DNA of 64,000 nt from NP936 sp002726085 (GCA_036012905.1 DASCQF010000151.1:1-64000), one strand, 5' to 3'; counted from the first letter of the stretch, positions 8,410 to 18,751 are shown. The notes: generated by a model from the letters alone, not told the origin. A program made the numbers and translations.

Positions 8410-9398
8410 GTCAGCCCGGTCGTCTCGTCCAGCCCGAATGCGACGTTCAGGTTCTGCAGTGCCTGACCGGCCGCCCCCTTGACGAGGTTGTCCAGACAGG
8501 CGATGAGTACCAGCCGTCGCGAACCGGCGTCGAGCTTCCACCCGATGTCGCAGAAGTTAGTGTGCGTGACATGCTTGATTTCAGGCAGGGCGCCGCCGGT
8601 GAGCCGGACGAACGGCGCAGCCGCGTAGGCCAGCTCGAGCGCAGCCGCGACCATCGTCTCGTTGACGTCCGGGCGTACGCGCACGTAGATCGTTTCGAGG
8701 ATGCCCCGGTCCAGTGGGACGAGATGTGGCGTAAACGTCACCGTTCGCTCGAGCTCCTGCTCGATCTCGGCGCCATGCCGGTGTGCGAAGAGGCCGTAGG
8801 CGGCGACACTGCCATGACACTCCGAGAAGTGTGTGCGCTCGGACGGCGTCTTGCCGGCGCCAGAGATACCCGACTTGGCGTCGACGATGACGTCACCCTC
8901 GAGCAGACCGGCGTCGGTCAGTGGCCGGAGCGCCAGCACCGCTGCCGTCGGGTAGCACCCTGGGCAGGCGACCAGCCGCGCGTCGGGAAGCGCCGCTCGA
9001 TAGTGCTCGGTCAAGCCATACACGGCCGGAGTCGCGAGATCCGGGGTGGCCGGGTACCAGCGCTGGCGTTGTCCCGGGTCCCTCAGCCGAAACGTGCCGG
9101 AGAGATCGAACACCCGCAGCCCGCGCGCCACCAGCGCGGGACCCACTTCAGCGGCGACCAGGTCCGGCAAGGTCATGAACACCGCTTCGGTGTCGGCAGC
9201 CAGGCGATCGACGGAGAGCAGCGTGATCTCACCGTCCCAGATGCGCGTCAGAGAGGGTAACGTGCGGACGCCGTCGGCGTTGCCAGAGGCCATTGCGGTC
9301 GTGACCTGGACCGCCGGATGCCGTGCCGCCAACCTGAGCAGCTCCTGCCCCGCGTATCCGGTTGCGCCCGCAATTCCAACGGAGATGGTCTTGGACAT
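8406..9398 (-). CDS. argC: N-acetyl-gamma-glutamyl-phosphate reductase
   Basis: This NADPH-dependent reductase of 330 residues starts with the nucleotide-binding VGIAGATGYAGQELLR. The active-site cysteine is in VACPGCYPTAA, and SGISGAGKTPSERTHF with HRHGAEIEQEL supplies the catalytic histidine region. A ribosome site (AGGAAG) precedes the ATG. It is the first gene of the leftward operon and its start region lies inside ArgR-box-like sequence shared with the divergent argR promoter. Confidence 0.95.
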   Translation of the reverse strand: MSKTISVGIAGATGYAGQELLRLAARHPAVQVTTAMASGNADGVRTLPSLTRIWDGEITLLSVDRLAADTEAVFMTLPDLVAAEVGPALVARGLRVFDLSGTFRLRDPGQRQRWYPATPDLATPAVYGLTEHYRAALPDARLVACPGCYPTAAVLALRPLTDAGLLEGDVIVDAKSGISGAGKTPSERTHFSECHGSVAAYGLFAHRHGAEIEQELERTVTFTPHLVPLDRGILETIYVRVRPDVNETMVAAALELAYAAAPFVRLTGGALPEIKHVTHTNFCDIGWKLDAGSRRLVLIACLDNLVKGAAGQALQNLNVAFGLDETTGLT

Positions 9399-9431
9399 GT
9401 ATATTTATGCTTCCTAAAGGTTATTTATACG
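9398..9431. promoter_or_regulatory. ArgR-box-like operator at the argC start
   Basis: TGTATATTTATGCT at 9398-9411 matches the TGTATA-nnn-ATG pattern found twice before argR. A partner half-site TTATTTATACG lies at 9421-9431. AT-rich boxes with TnTATAnnnATnCA symmetry are what arginine repressors bind. The box covers the argC ribosome site and start, so repression could act on transcription start or read-through. Recognition is by pattern only. Confidence 0.55.
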
Positions 9432-9488
9432 TCCAGCCGAACTTACAGTCAATCAAAATCATCGTCGTGAAGGAGGCCAGGGCAGGGC

Positions 9489-9541
9489 TTGACATCTGCA
9501 CGGGTCGTGTATACTAATGCAAGTCATTGTATAAGTATGAA
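9489..9541 (+). promoter_or_regulatory. argR promoter with two ArgR-box-like repeats
   Basis: TTGACA at 9489-9494 is a consensus -35. TATACT at 9510-9515 is a good -10, although the 15-base spacer is short. The -10 lies in TGTATACTAATGCA (9508-9521) and a second copy, TGTATAAGTATGAA (9528-9541), runs over the argR start codon. The two copies are 20 bases apart, about two helical turns, as in known paired ARG boxes. This predicts autoregulation and joint control of both arginine operons. Confidence 0.6.
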
Positions 9542-9989
9542 AACCTATCGACAGTCGGCCATTCTTGAACTCGTGTCGCAACACGCCGTGAGCAGCCAGG
9601 ATGCGCTGAGACGGCGGTTGGCCAGGCAGGGGATCACCGCGACCCAGGCGACGATCTCACGAGACATCAAGGAGCTGGGTCTCGTCAAGCGAGCGGCGGA
9701 CGGCGCATATCAGACCGCCCAAGCCGAGACGCCATCGGCGGCCGTCACGGGCGATCGGGTGCGGCGGGCGGTGGTTGAGCATCTGCGCCGGGCAGATCGG
9801 GTCCAGCAGCTGTTGGTGCTGAAGACCGAGCCGGGGCAGGCGCAGCCGCTGGCCTTTGCGCTCGACCAGGCGGCGTGGCCGGAGGTCGTAGGCACCTTGG
9901 CGGGTGACGATACCGTCCTGGTGGTGGCGCGCACCGAGCGTACCGCCGCTACGCTCGGACGTCGGTTCGAGCGGTGGGCGAAGGAGTAG
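9537..9989 (+). CDS. argR: Arginine repressor
   Basis: This is a 150-residue ArgR. The N-terminal winged helix has QGITATQATISRDIKELGLVK, shortened here to its recognisable core ATQATISRDIKEL. The C-terminal domain ends in GTLAGDDTVLVVART, which in this family carries the arginine-binding, hexamer-forming GDDT segment. The ATG at 9537 is chosen because the HTH domain begins there; there is no clear ribosome site and the leader is short. It is followed 19 bases later by argG. Confidence 0.93.
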   Translation: MKTYRQSAILELVSQHAVSSQDALRRRLARQGITATQATISRDIKELGLVKRAADGAYQTAQAETPSAAVTGDRVRRAVVEHLRRADRVQQLLVLKTEPGQAQPLAFALDQAAWPEVVGTLAGDDTVLVVARTERTAATLGRRFERWAKE

Positions 9990-10008
9990 CGAAGGGAGCA
10001 AGAGGGAT

Positions 10009-11235
10009 ATGGAACGCATCGTACTGGCCTACTCGGGCGGTCTCGACACCTCGGTGGCGATTCCATGGCTAGCCGAGAAGTATCAGGCGGAGATCGTCGC
10101 GGTCACGTTGGACCTGGGTCAAGGCCGGGAGCTCGACGACGTGCGTGAACGAGCGATGGCGGTTGGTGCGGTCCGGTGCCACGTACTCGACGTGCGCGCC
10201 GAGTTCGCGGAGCACTATGTGCTCCCGTCGCTGCAGGCGGGTGCGCTTTACGAGGGCCAGTATCCGCTCGCAACGGCGCTGGGTCGACCGCTCATTGCGC
10301 AGCAGTTGGTGAAAATCGCGGAGATGGAGTCGGCCGGCGCTATCGCGCACGGATGTACGGGCAAGGGGAACGACCAGGTCCGGATCGACGTGTCGGCGCG
10401 CGCGCTGAACCGCGCGATCCGCGTGGTGGGACCAGCCCGAGAATGGGGCATGTCGCGTCCAGCCGAAATTGCCTATGCACGGGAGCGCGGCATTCCGGTG
10501 CCCGCGACGGTTGACAGTCCCTACAGCACCGACTCGAACCTCTGGGGGAAGTCGATCGAGTGCGGTGTGCTCGAGGATCCATGGACGGAGCCACCCGAAG
10601 ATGTCTACACATTGACCAAATCGCAGGCGGAGGCGCCCAACGCGCCGGCCTATGTCGAGCTGGACTTCGAGCAGGGAGTTCCGACCGCGGTCAACGGCGT
10701 CACGATGCCGCTGGTCGAGTTGATCGCCAGTCTCGAGACGATCGCTGGCGCCCATGGCGTGGGGCGGATAGACATGGTGGAGAACCGACTCGTCGGCATC
10801 AAGTCGCGCGAAATCTACGAGGCCCCCGCAGCCGTCGTGCTCCACACCGCCCATCGCGAGCTCGAGACGCTCGTCATTCCAAAAGACCTCGAACGGCTCA
10901 AACGCGGGTTGTCTTCCGTGTATGCGGACCTGGTGTACAACGGGCTGTGGTTCACTCCGACGCGGCGCGCCGTCGATGCGCTTGTCGCCGACGTGCAACA
11001 GCGGGTCACTGGATGTGTGCGGCTCAAGCTGTTCAAGGGCGATTGTCGCGTCGTGGGGCGCAAGTCCCCGCACGCGCTCTATGAGGAGGCCCTCGCCACC
11101 TACGACGAAGGGGACCAGTTCGACCATGGCGCCGCCGAAGGTTTCATCAAGATCTGGGGTCTGCCAGTCGAGCTGGCCGCCGCGAAGGAGATCGGTGCGA
11201 CCGAGGCGACGGCGACCCGATCTTCTGACTCCTGA
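10009..11235 (+). CDS. argG: Argininosuccinate synthase
   Basis: This enzyme joins citrulline and aspartate using ATP. The 408-residue protein starts MERIVLAYSGGLDTSVAI, the PP-loop pyrophosphatase motif. It also has HGCTGKGNDQVR and SPYSTDSNLWGKSIE, both diagnostic. A purine-rich ribosome site (AAGGGAGCAAGAGGG) precedes the ATG. The last few residues (ATRSSDS) fall in a copy of the CTGACTCCTGACTCC repeat, so the true ancestral end is probably slightly earlier. Confidence 0.95.
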   Translation: MERIVLAYSGGLDTSVAIPWLAEKYQAEIVAVTLDLGQGRELDDVRERAMAVGAVRCHVLDVRAEFAEHYVLPSLQAGALYEGQYPLATALGRPLIAQQLVKIAEMESAGAIAHGCTGKGNDQVRIDVSARALNRAIRVVGPAREWGMSRPAEIAYARERGIPVPATVDSPYSTDSNLWGKSIECGVLEDPWTEPPEDVYTLTKSQAEAPNAPAYVELDFEQGVPTAVNGVTMPLVELIASLETIAGAHGVGRIDMVENRLVGIKSREIYEAPAAVVLHTAHRELETLVIPKDLERLKRGLSSVYADLVYNGLWFTPTRRAVDALVADVQQRVTGCVRLKLFKGDCRVVGRKSPHALYEEALATYDEGDQFDHGAAEGFIKIWGLPVELAAAKEIGATEATATRSSDS

Positions 11236-11250
11236 CTCCTGACTTCTCGA
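11221..11250 (-). repeat. Dispersed purine-tract element, partial copy (tract only)
   Basis: TCTGACTCCTGACTCCTGAC on the plus strand is the complement of the repeated GTCAGGAG unit. The hairpin part is missing. It spans the argG stop and the gap to argH and lies in the opposite sense to the transcript, unlike the complete copies. Confidence 0.6.
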
Positions 11251-11260
11251 GGTGCTTCCT

Positions 11261-12703
<1,443 letters not shown>

Positions 12704-13001
12704 TAGACTAGTTCTCGCGACTCGCAGCCGCCAGGCGGACCCCTCACGGAGGGTGTGTCGTCGCCTGGCCGTACGTATCACCGTCCTGCTGCGCAACGCG
12801 AGCCTTCTTCCTGAAGCGACGAAACAGGTGCTTTTCGCTTTCGTAACTCGGGTTTGTGTGTGAAATGCGCGACGGCTCTCAGTGCCGCGAGCGCTGCTGT
12901 GCCTGGCCCGGCCGGGACACCACTCCACTCGCATAATGTGCACCCTACCACCGCCGAACGGTCCCGCCGTGTCGAATCAACCCATTGCTTGAGAGGGATT
13001 C

Positions 13002-13673
13002 ATGGAGCAGCGCCAGCTTCGTCTGGGTGACGTCCTCGACGACTATTGCCCACGCGACCGTCGCGTCACCAACCATGCCGTGGTCGCACTCGTCGGCAAC
13101 GATATCAAGCTGACCCGGTGCACGACTTGCGACACCGAGCATCCATACAAGGCCGCCCGGGTACCGCCACGGCGGCAGACCAAACTGGTCGCCGCATTGT
13201 CGGGCGCCGCCGGTGATGGCGCCGGGCCGGCGCTACAGGGCCCCCTCAACGCCAAGCCCGAGGCCTCCGAGGCGACGGCCCCGCTTGACCCGTCTGCCGC
13301 TCCGGCAGAGGAGTCCGCCCCTTCGTTGCCGGAGGATTCGGTTCGACGACCGCTGATTCGCGCAACGCTCGAACGATCCGAGGGCACACCGCCACCTGTT
13401 CGACAGGCGCCAGTGTTCACGGTCCGGGAATCGGGTCGCGAGGGCGGGTCCGAACGCGGCGTCAGGAAACGGCGGTCCGGCGGGAGACCCCAGGGGCAGC
13501 CCAACGGCAATCGCGCCGATCCTCAGGACGGACAGTTCAGCTGGTCCGGCCAGGGCAAGAAGGGAGCGCGTCCCCCCCGCCAGCGTTCGGCCAACCGGTC
13601 GCCCAATCAGAACCGTTCGGACCGACCCGGGAAGGGGCAGTCGCGTAGCCGCGGCAAGAGCCGATCCCGGTAG
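13002..13673 (+). CDS. Unknown protein with a zinc-ribbon-like head and long basic, disordered tail
   Basis: I do not recognise a named family. The first 50 residues hold C16, C40 and C43 (CTTC) plus nearby His residues, consistent with a small zinc-binding fold. After a Pro/Ala-rich linker, residues 135-223 are packed with Arg, Lys, Gly, Ser, Gln and Asn, as in flexible nucleic-acid-binding tails. GAGAGGG before the ATG is a good ribosome site. It stands alone, about 300 bases after argH; I see nothing in that gap. An RNA-binding role is only an inference from composition. Confidence 0.7.
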   Translation: MEQRQLRLGDVLDDYCPRDRRVTNHAVVALVGNDIKLTRCTTCDTEHPYKAARVPPRRQTKLVAALSGAAGDGAGPALQGPLNAKPEASEATAPLDPSAAPAEESAPSLPEDSVRRPLIRATLERSEGTPPPVRQAPVFTVRESGREGGSERGVRKRRSGGRPQGQPNGNRADPQDGQFSWSGQGKKGARPPRQRSANRSPNQNRSDRPGKGQSRSRGKSRSR

Positions 13674-13910
13674 TGCCACGGCAGCGCCCTCCAGCAGACG
13701 CGGCTCGACCGAGCGGCGACGCAGGCCCGAACACCTCGATGACCGAGCTGTCCCGCCCCCACGGCGTGATCGCGGGCGTGGCCAAGCCGGCGCTCCAGGC
13801 GGTCGCGCCGCGACCGGCGGGGTGTCGATGGTCAACGGCGGTTTTCATTTCACGGAGATGAGAGGTCACCAAATCTGACACGCGTCACGACGCTCCGGCG
13901 CGCGCGCGGG

Positions 13911-14132
13911 ATGTTGCTCCGTGTGGTGCTCAGCCGCACGCCGGCGTTAGTTGCCGGTTTCGCGCTGGTGGTACCGGCGATCGTGGTCGCCGTCGGCGAC
14001 TATGGGTGGGAGAGCGGGTTGACCGATGGTCTTGGGCTGGTTGTGGGTGCCACGGGTGCCGCTTTGGTCCTGACCGGGCTCGCCGGTCCGCAGGCCGACT
14101 GGATCGATCCGGATGAACCGACGGCTCCCTAG
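13911..14132 (+). CDS. Small predicted membrane protein
   Basis: The 73-residue product has two strongly hydrophobic stretches (about residues 11-28 and 41-58) separated by a short acidic loop, and ends in the acidic tail DWIDPDEPTAP. No family is recognised and there is no clear ribosome site. The start may lie a little upstream at a non-ATG codon. It is reported because the hydrophobic pattern is coherent; it could still be a chance frame. Confidence 0.45.
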   Translation: MLLRVVLSRTPALVAGFALVVPAIVVAVGDYGWESGLTDGLGLVVGATGAALVLTGLAGPQADWIDPDEPTAP

Positions 14133-14205
14133 CAGCCCGTACTTATGACCGAGGCCACTTAGGCCTGACCCGTAAGCTGGCGGCCTGGAGCGACGCGATT
14201 ACCGT

Positions 14206-16104
14206 CTACTCGGCCAGGGGCCCCGCGGGGTCCGGCGTCGATTCCACTAAGGTCGTTTCCCCGTCGCTCGCTGCCTGGCGCTTGCGTCCGGCTTTGTTCT
14301 GATACATCCGGCGGTCAGCGGCGGCGAGCAGCGATTCATACGACTGCCCGTCGGCCGGATACATGGCCACACCGGCGCTGATACTTAGCGGCCGCCGGGT
14401 CCCCGGCTCCAACTGGAAACCCCGTTTGAACACCGACCGTTGCAGCTCGTCAAGCTTGCGGCTTGCTTCCTCCGCGCTACATTCCGACAGAATCACGATG
14501 AACTCGTCACCGGCGTAGCGCGAGCACGTGTCATACGGCCGAATGGCCGCACGCAGCGTGGAGGCCACATCGCACAGGGCCACGTCTCCGACGTGGTGCC
14601 CGTAGCGGTCGTTGACCAGCTTGAAGTCGTCCAGATCGAGCAGCATGAGCGCCAACGGGACTCGGAGTCGTTCGGCGCGCGCCAGTTCGCGTCTCAGGTG
14701 CACCATCAGGAACCGGGTGTTGGGCAGCGAGGTCAGGGCATCGGTCATCGAGGCTTCCTGGGCCTGGTCGAACCGCAGTGAGTTGGCCACGACTGCCGCA
14801 AGCTGCTCCATGACGAGACCCAGGAGCCGCTGGTGCTCTGCGGTGTAGAACCCTGGTTGCGTGTGATACAGCGCCAACGCGCCGAGGAGCCGGTCGTCGG
14901 CCTCCATCGGATAGACCAGCGCGGACGGCAGATCGGGCGTCCCGGGGGCGGTGAGACCCGCCGCCTTGGGATCAGCGTCCGGTGAACCGGTCAGGAGCGG
15001 ACAGCGATGCTGCGCGACCCATGCCGCGTGCCCCTGCTCATCGCTAAGGCTGTGATTCATCTTCGCTGCCTCGCCGGTGCCGGTGGCGAACCGACATCGC
15101 AGCGTGTCCCCGTCATCGATTTTGAGAAACAGGGCGCAGCAGGAAAAGGGCACCAAGGGCTGCAGCCGGCCGCAGACCAGCCTCATGGTGTCGATGAGGT
15201 CGAGACTAGCGCCCATCGACCGAGCGATGTCGTAGAGGCGGGAGAGTTCGCGGTTCGCCAGGGTAATCTGGCCATAGGCGCTCGCCGGTGTCGTGCCGCC
15301 CCGAGTCTCGCCCGTGTCGGCTGGGCCATCGACGTCACGCGTTGCCAGCTCCTCGGTCAACACCGGCAGCACTTCGAGGAATGAGGCGACCAGCTCCGGG
15401 TCGAAGGCTCGGCCTGCTTCCTTCCGCAGCAGCGTCCGTGCCGAATCGGTCTCCAGGGCGTTGTGATACGGCCGGGCGGTCGTTAGCGCCTCGAAGTACT
15501 CGACCAGCCCGACGATGCGGGCACCCAGAGGAATGTCGGTGCCGTGCAGACCGTCCGGGTACCCGGCGCCATCCCACCGCTCGTGGTGACTCCTCACCAC
15601 GGCCGACAGGGGAAACGTGTCGTCGAGATCGCGCACGAGCTCGGCACCCACCACGGGGTGGGTCTTTATCGCCGCCATCTCCTCGGACGTCAGCGTTTCG
15701 GACCTCGACAGCACATGCACCGGCACCGCCAGCTTGCCGATGTCACGGACCAGTGCCGCCAACCGGATGCCCTCGATGTCGGCCGCGGGCAGACGCGCCG
15801 CGCGGGCCAGGCCTGCCGCATAGATCTGCATCCGCGTCGCATGGTCCGGCGTCCGGCCGTCTCTGCCGTCTATCGCTCGGGCCAGCACTTCGATGCCGGT
15901 TCGATCCCTGGCGTCGGCAGGACTCGGCTGGGCGGGACCTGGGAGGCTGGCGGGTCGTCGCACGACGCTCCACGCACCGACCGCGAGGGCCGCGGCCAGC
16001 AGGCCGGCAGCGACCGACAAAGGCGTCGTCGGGCCCGCCAGCACGATCAGGCTGGCGAGGAGCACGATCGCGACGGGTGGCGTGAACCGCGACCAGTTCC
16101 TCAT
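14206..16104 (-). CDS. HD-GYP-like (degenerate) / GAF / GGDEF signalling protein
   Basis: Two N-terminal membrane segments (about 10-45) are followed by an HD-GYP-like domain (about 70-260), a GAF-like domain (about 290-450) and a C-terminal GGDEF domain. The GYP part is complete (HHERWDGAGYPDGL). The catalytic HD pair is replaced by Arg-Asp (LVRDIGKL, residues 119-125), so hydrolysis of cyclic-di-GMP is doubtful. The GGDEF motif reads RYAGDEF, a variant that is active in some cyclases. The likely net role is making cyclic-di-GMP under control of the sensor parts. The sigma-54 activator gene ends three bases upstream of its start, so the two are probably co-transcribed. Confidence 0.85.
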   Translation of the reverse strand: MRNWSRFTPPVAIVLLASLIVLAGPTTPLSVAAGLLAAALAVGAWSVVRRPASLPGPAQPSPADARDRTGIEVLARAIDGRDGRTPDHATRMQIYAAGLARAARLPAADIEGIRLAALVRDIGKLAVPVHVLSRSETLTSEEMAAIKTHPVVGAELVRDLDDTFPLSAVVRSHHERWDGAGYPDGLHGTDIPLGARIVGLVEYFEALTTARPYHNALETDSARTLLRKEAGRAFDPELVASFLEVLPVLTEELATRDVDGPADTGETRGGTTPASAYGQITLANRELSRLYDIARSMGASLDLIDTMRLVCGRLQPLVPFSCCALFLKIDDGDTLRCRFATGTGEAAKMNHSLSDEQGHAAWVAQHRCPLLTGSPDADPKAAGLTAPGTPDLPSALVYPMEADDRLLGALALYHTQPGFYTAEHQRLLGLVMEQLAAVVANSLRFDQAQEASMTDALTSLPNTRFLMVHLRRELARAERLRVPLALMLLDLDDFKLVNDRYGHHVGDVALCDVASTLRAAIRPYDTCSRYAGDEFIVILSECSAEEASRKLDELQRSVFKRGFQLEPGTRRPLSISAGVAMYPADGQSYESLLAAADRRMYQNKAGRKRQAASDGETTLVESTPDPAGPLAE

Positions 16105-16107
16105 CTT

Positions 16108-17520
16108 CTACCCGGTGCTGGACTGTTCGGCTGGGGTCAGCTTGGGTTCGGACTGGCGGGGCTGCAAACCGTATTCCCCGATCTTGCGATAGAGCGTGCC
16201 CCGACTGATTTCGAGAATCTTGGCCGCCTGCTTCTTGTTCCAGGCGACTTCCTCCAGGACACGCTGCACGTGAACCCGCTCGGCCTCGCGCAACGACAAG
16301 AGCGGATCGGGCGGCTTTTCGACCGGCTCGGCGGGATGCAGGAACTGCACGTCATCGGCACGGATCACGTCGCCTGGCGCGGAGAGCGCAGCGCGCGCGA
16401 TGGTGCTCTCGAGCTCGCGAATGTTACCCGGCCAGTGGTATGCGCGCAGCAGATCGAGCGCTCCCTGGTCGATGGTCTTGCTATCGGCCGCAAGCCCGTT
16501 TGCGTCGCAGTATCGGACGAGCAGCCGGTGCGCGAGCAGCGGTATGTCGGACGCCCGCTCGCGCAGCGTTGGCAGCCGGATCGAGAAGGCATTGACCCGG
16601 TAAAACAGGTCCTCGCGAAATCGCCCGTCCTGCACGAACTGATCGAGCGGCCGGTTAGTGGCCGAGATCAGCCGGAAGTTCACGTCGACACTCTCGTGTC
16701 CACCCAGTCGTTCGACCTGCCGGTCCTCGAGGACCCGAAGCAGTTTCGCCTGCGCCATGGCCGAGAGGTCGCCGATCTCATCGAGAAAGAGCGTCCCGTT
16801 GTTTGCCAGCTCGATCCGGCCTGGTTTCCGGCCGTGCGCGCCGGTGAACGCCCCCTTCTCGTGTCCGAACATCTCCGATTCGAACAGCGTGTCTGGCAGC
16901 GCGGCGCAATTGACGGCTTGAAACCGGCCTGAGCCCCGTCGACTGAGCTCGTGGATCATCCGCGCAACGACCTCCTTGCCGGAGCCGGTCGGCCCGAGCA
17001 TCAGGACCGAGATGTCCGACTTGGCTGCCGTGTGGATCCACTCGAAGACGACCAGCATCTTCTCGTCGCGGCCGATCATTTCGCGGAAGCGCTGCACCGC
17101 CGGGGAGCGCTCCTCGGTGCTGACAGTCTGCTGTTGCGCCAGGAATCGATCGAGCAGGCGGCAGGTCTCGGCGTCGCTGGGCCGGGCTGCCTTGTAGCGC
17201 GACGGTGTCCCTGGCGTCCGGCTGGCCACACCGAACACAACGAGCTCTCGCAGACAGTTCTCGACATCCTGCTGCAGCCGACTGAAGCGCTGCGTGAGCG
17301 CTTCGATGCCGAACGCCTTGCTGGATGTGGAGTGGAGGAAGCGTACCAGGCCGGAACGCAGTGGCGACTGGACGAGCCAGGTAAAACGAACTGGGAGGTC
17401 GGACTCTTTGGGGTCGCTGGCCTGAGGGGTGCTCGCGCTCAAATCGCCTCCCGACATGTGCTCTCGCGGTCGGGGAGCGGTACCGCGCACACCTGTCCCA
17501 GCTACCTTCCTCTTCATCAT
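16108..17520 (-). CDS. Sigma-54-dependent transcriptional activator without a receiver domain
   Basis: The central AAA+ domain has Walker A (GPTGSGKEVVAR), the sigma-54 contact loop GAFTGA, Walker B (GTLFLDEIGDL) and the arginine finger region. The C-terminal Fis-type helix-turn-helix is AAKILEISRGTLYRKI. About 150 N-terminal residues resemble no receiver or GAF domain I know, so the input signal is unknown. ATG 17520 (MMKRK) is chosen; it has AGGA upstream. It lies directly before the HD-GYP/GGDEF gene and may control it. The divergent neighbour is the deoxyhypusine-synthase-like gene. Confidence 0.88.
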   Translation of the reverse strand: MMKRKVAGTGVRGTAPRPREHMSGGDLSASTPQASDPKESDLPVRFTWLVQSPLRSGLVRFLHSTSSKAFGIEALTQRFSRLQQDVENCLRELVVFGVASRTPGTPSRYKAARPSDAETCRLLDRFLAQQQTVSTEERSPAVQRFREMIGRDEKMLVVFEWIHTAAKSDISVLMLGPTGSGKEVVARMIHELSRRGSGRFQAVNCAALPDTLFESEMFGHEKGAFTGAHGRKPGRIELANNGTLFLDEIGDLSAMAQAKLLRVLEDRQVERLGGHESVDVNFRLISATNRPLDQFVQDGRFREDLFYRVNAFSIRLPTLRERASDIPLLAHRLLVRYCDANGLAADSKTIDQGALDLLRAYHWPGNIRELESTIARAALSAPGDVIRADDVQFLHPAEPVEKPPDPLLSLREAERVHVQRVLEEVAWNKKQAAKILEISRGTLYRKIGEYGLQPRQSEPKLTPAEQSSTG

Positions 17521-17620
17521 CCGGTCCTGATCAAGAGTGAGGCGAAAGGGTGCTACACTCTCGCCGCACGGCCGCGCCGGCTCGGAACCGGCTCGGGCCC
17601 CGTGCTCGCCGAGGCGCCGC

Positions 17621-18751
17621 GTGCCCCATCGCATACCAGGCCCGTCAGGGTCGTCCTCCACCACCCGGCATCTGCACGGCGATCCGATTCGGTACTACCG
17701 GCCGCGCGGCAGCGCGGAGGTGCGGCGCTTGGTCGACGAAAGTTTCCAGGCCTTCAACGCCGGTCGTCTGTCCGAAGCGTGCCATGTCTTTGCCGACAAG
17801 ATGCTGGACCCGGCGAACGACACCACGATTGGGCTCACCATCGCTGGGGCCCTGACGCCGGCGGGGCTCGGTGGGTGTGTCATCGAGCTGATGGAGCGAG
17901 GGCTAGTTGATTTCATCATCAGCACCGGCGCCAACCTTTACCACGACCTGCACTATGCCCTGAACTTTACGTTGCACCGCGGCTCGCCATTTCTCGACGA
18001 CGTCCAGCTGCATGAGGACGGCGTCATCCGGATCTACGACATCCTGTTTCCGGCCCAGGTACTGCTCGAGACCGATGCCTACGTACGCGGTTTTCTCGCC
18101 AGGCAGGCGTTCGACCACCCGATCTCCTCGGCGGCGCTCCACTATGCGCTTGGCCAGGATCTGATGAGCCGACAGCCAGGCTGCGAGGCGTACTCGGTCG
18201 TGGCGAGCGCGGCAGCCACGGGTGTGCCGATCTACACGTCGTCGCCTGGTGACAGCTCGATCGGAATGAACCTGGCGTCTCACGCGCTGCTAGGCGGCGG
18301 TGGCTGCGCGATTGACTCGAACCGCGACGTCAACGAGGTGGCGGCGATTATCCTGGACGGGACTCGAAACGGGTGCTTGATTCTGGGCGGGGGGTCGCCC
18401 AAGAACTTCTACCTGCAGGGGCAGCCGACACTCTGGGAGATCTACGGCATTCCCAAGGGCGGGAACGAGTATTTCGTCCAGATCACGACCGACCAGGTCG
18501 TGTGGGGCGGACTGTCGGGTGCTACGCCGTCGGAAGCGGTTAGCTGGGGTAAGGTCAACCCCGGCATGTTGCCGGATACCGTGGTGGCCTACAGCGACGC
18601 GACGATCGCCTTTCCGATCCTCTGCGAATATGTCGTCGGGTCCGAGCACGGGCGACGCGAGCGGCGCGGGCTGGTTCACCGCCGAGACGCGCTGGTCGCC
18701 GAGCTGGAGCGTCAGGCGCGAGCGCGTCCTCAGTCCTCGTCTGACGTTTGA
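17621..18751 (+). CDS. Deoxyhypusine-synthase family protein
   Basis: This is a full-length member (about 376 residues) of the NAD-dependent deoxyhypusine/homospermidine synthase family. The EAVSWGK motif near the C-terminus holds the lysine that forms the aminobutyl intermediate, and AYSDATIAFPIL follows it as in eukaryotic enzymes. Bacteria lack eIF5A, so the substrate is probably another polyamine; that is inference. The GTG at 17621 has GAGG upstream and a plausible start. The 3' end overlaps the queC remnant by 22 bases in a convergent arrangement. Confidence 0.85.
   Translation: MPHRIPGPSGSSSTTRHLHGDPIRYYRPRGSAEVRRLVDESFQAFNAGRLSEACHVFADKMLDPANDTTIGLTIAGALTPAGLGGCVIELMERGLVDFIISTGANLYHDLHYALNFTLHRGSPFLDDVQLHEDGVIRIYDILFPAQVLLETDAYVRGFLARQAFDHPISSAALHYALGQDLMSRQPGCEAYSVVASAAATGVPIYTSSPGDSSIGMNLASHALLGGGGCAIDSNRDVNEVAAIILDGTRNGCLILGGGSPKNFYLQGQPTLWEIYGIPKGGNEYFVQITTDQVVWGGLSGATPSEAVSWGKVNPGMLPDTVVAYSDATIAFPILCEYVVGSEHGRRERRGLVHRRDALVAELERQARARPQSSSDV

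Noticed and set aside
13673..13861. 62-residue frame after the zinc-ribbon-like protein gene
   Set aside because: No ribosome site, no coherent composition and no motif; it is probably non-coding.
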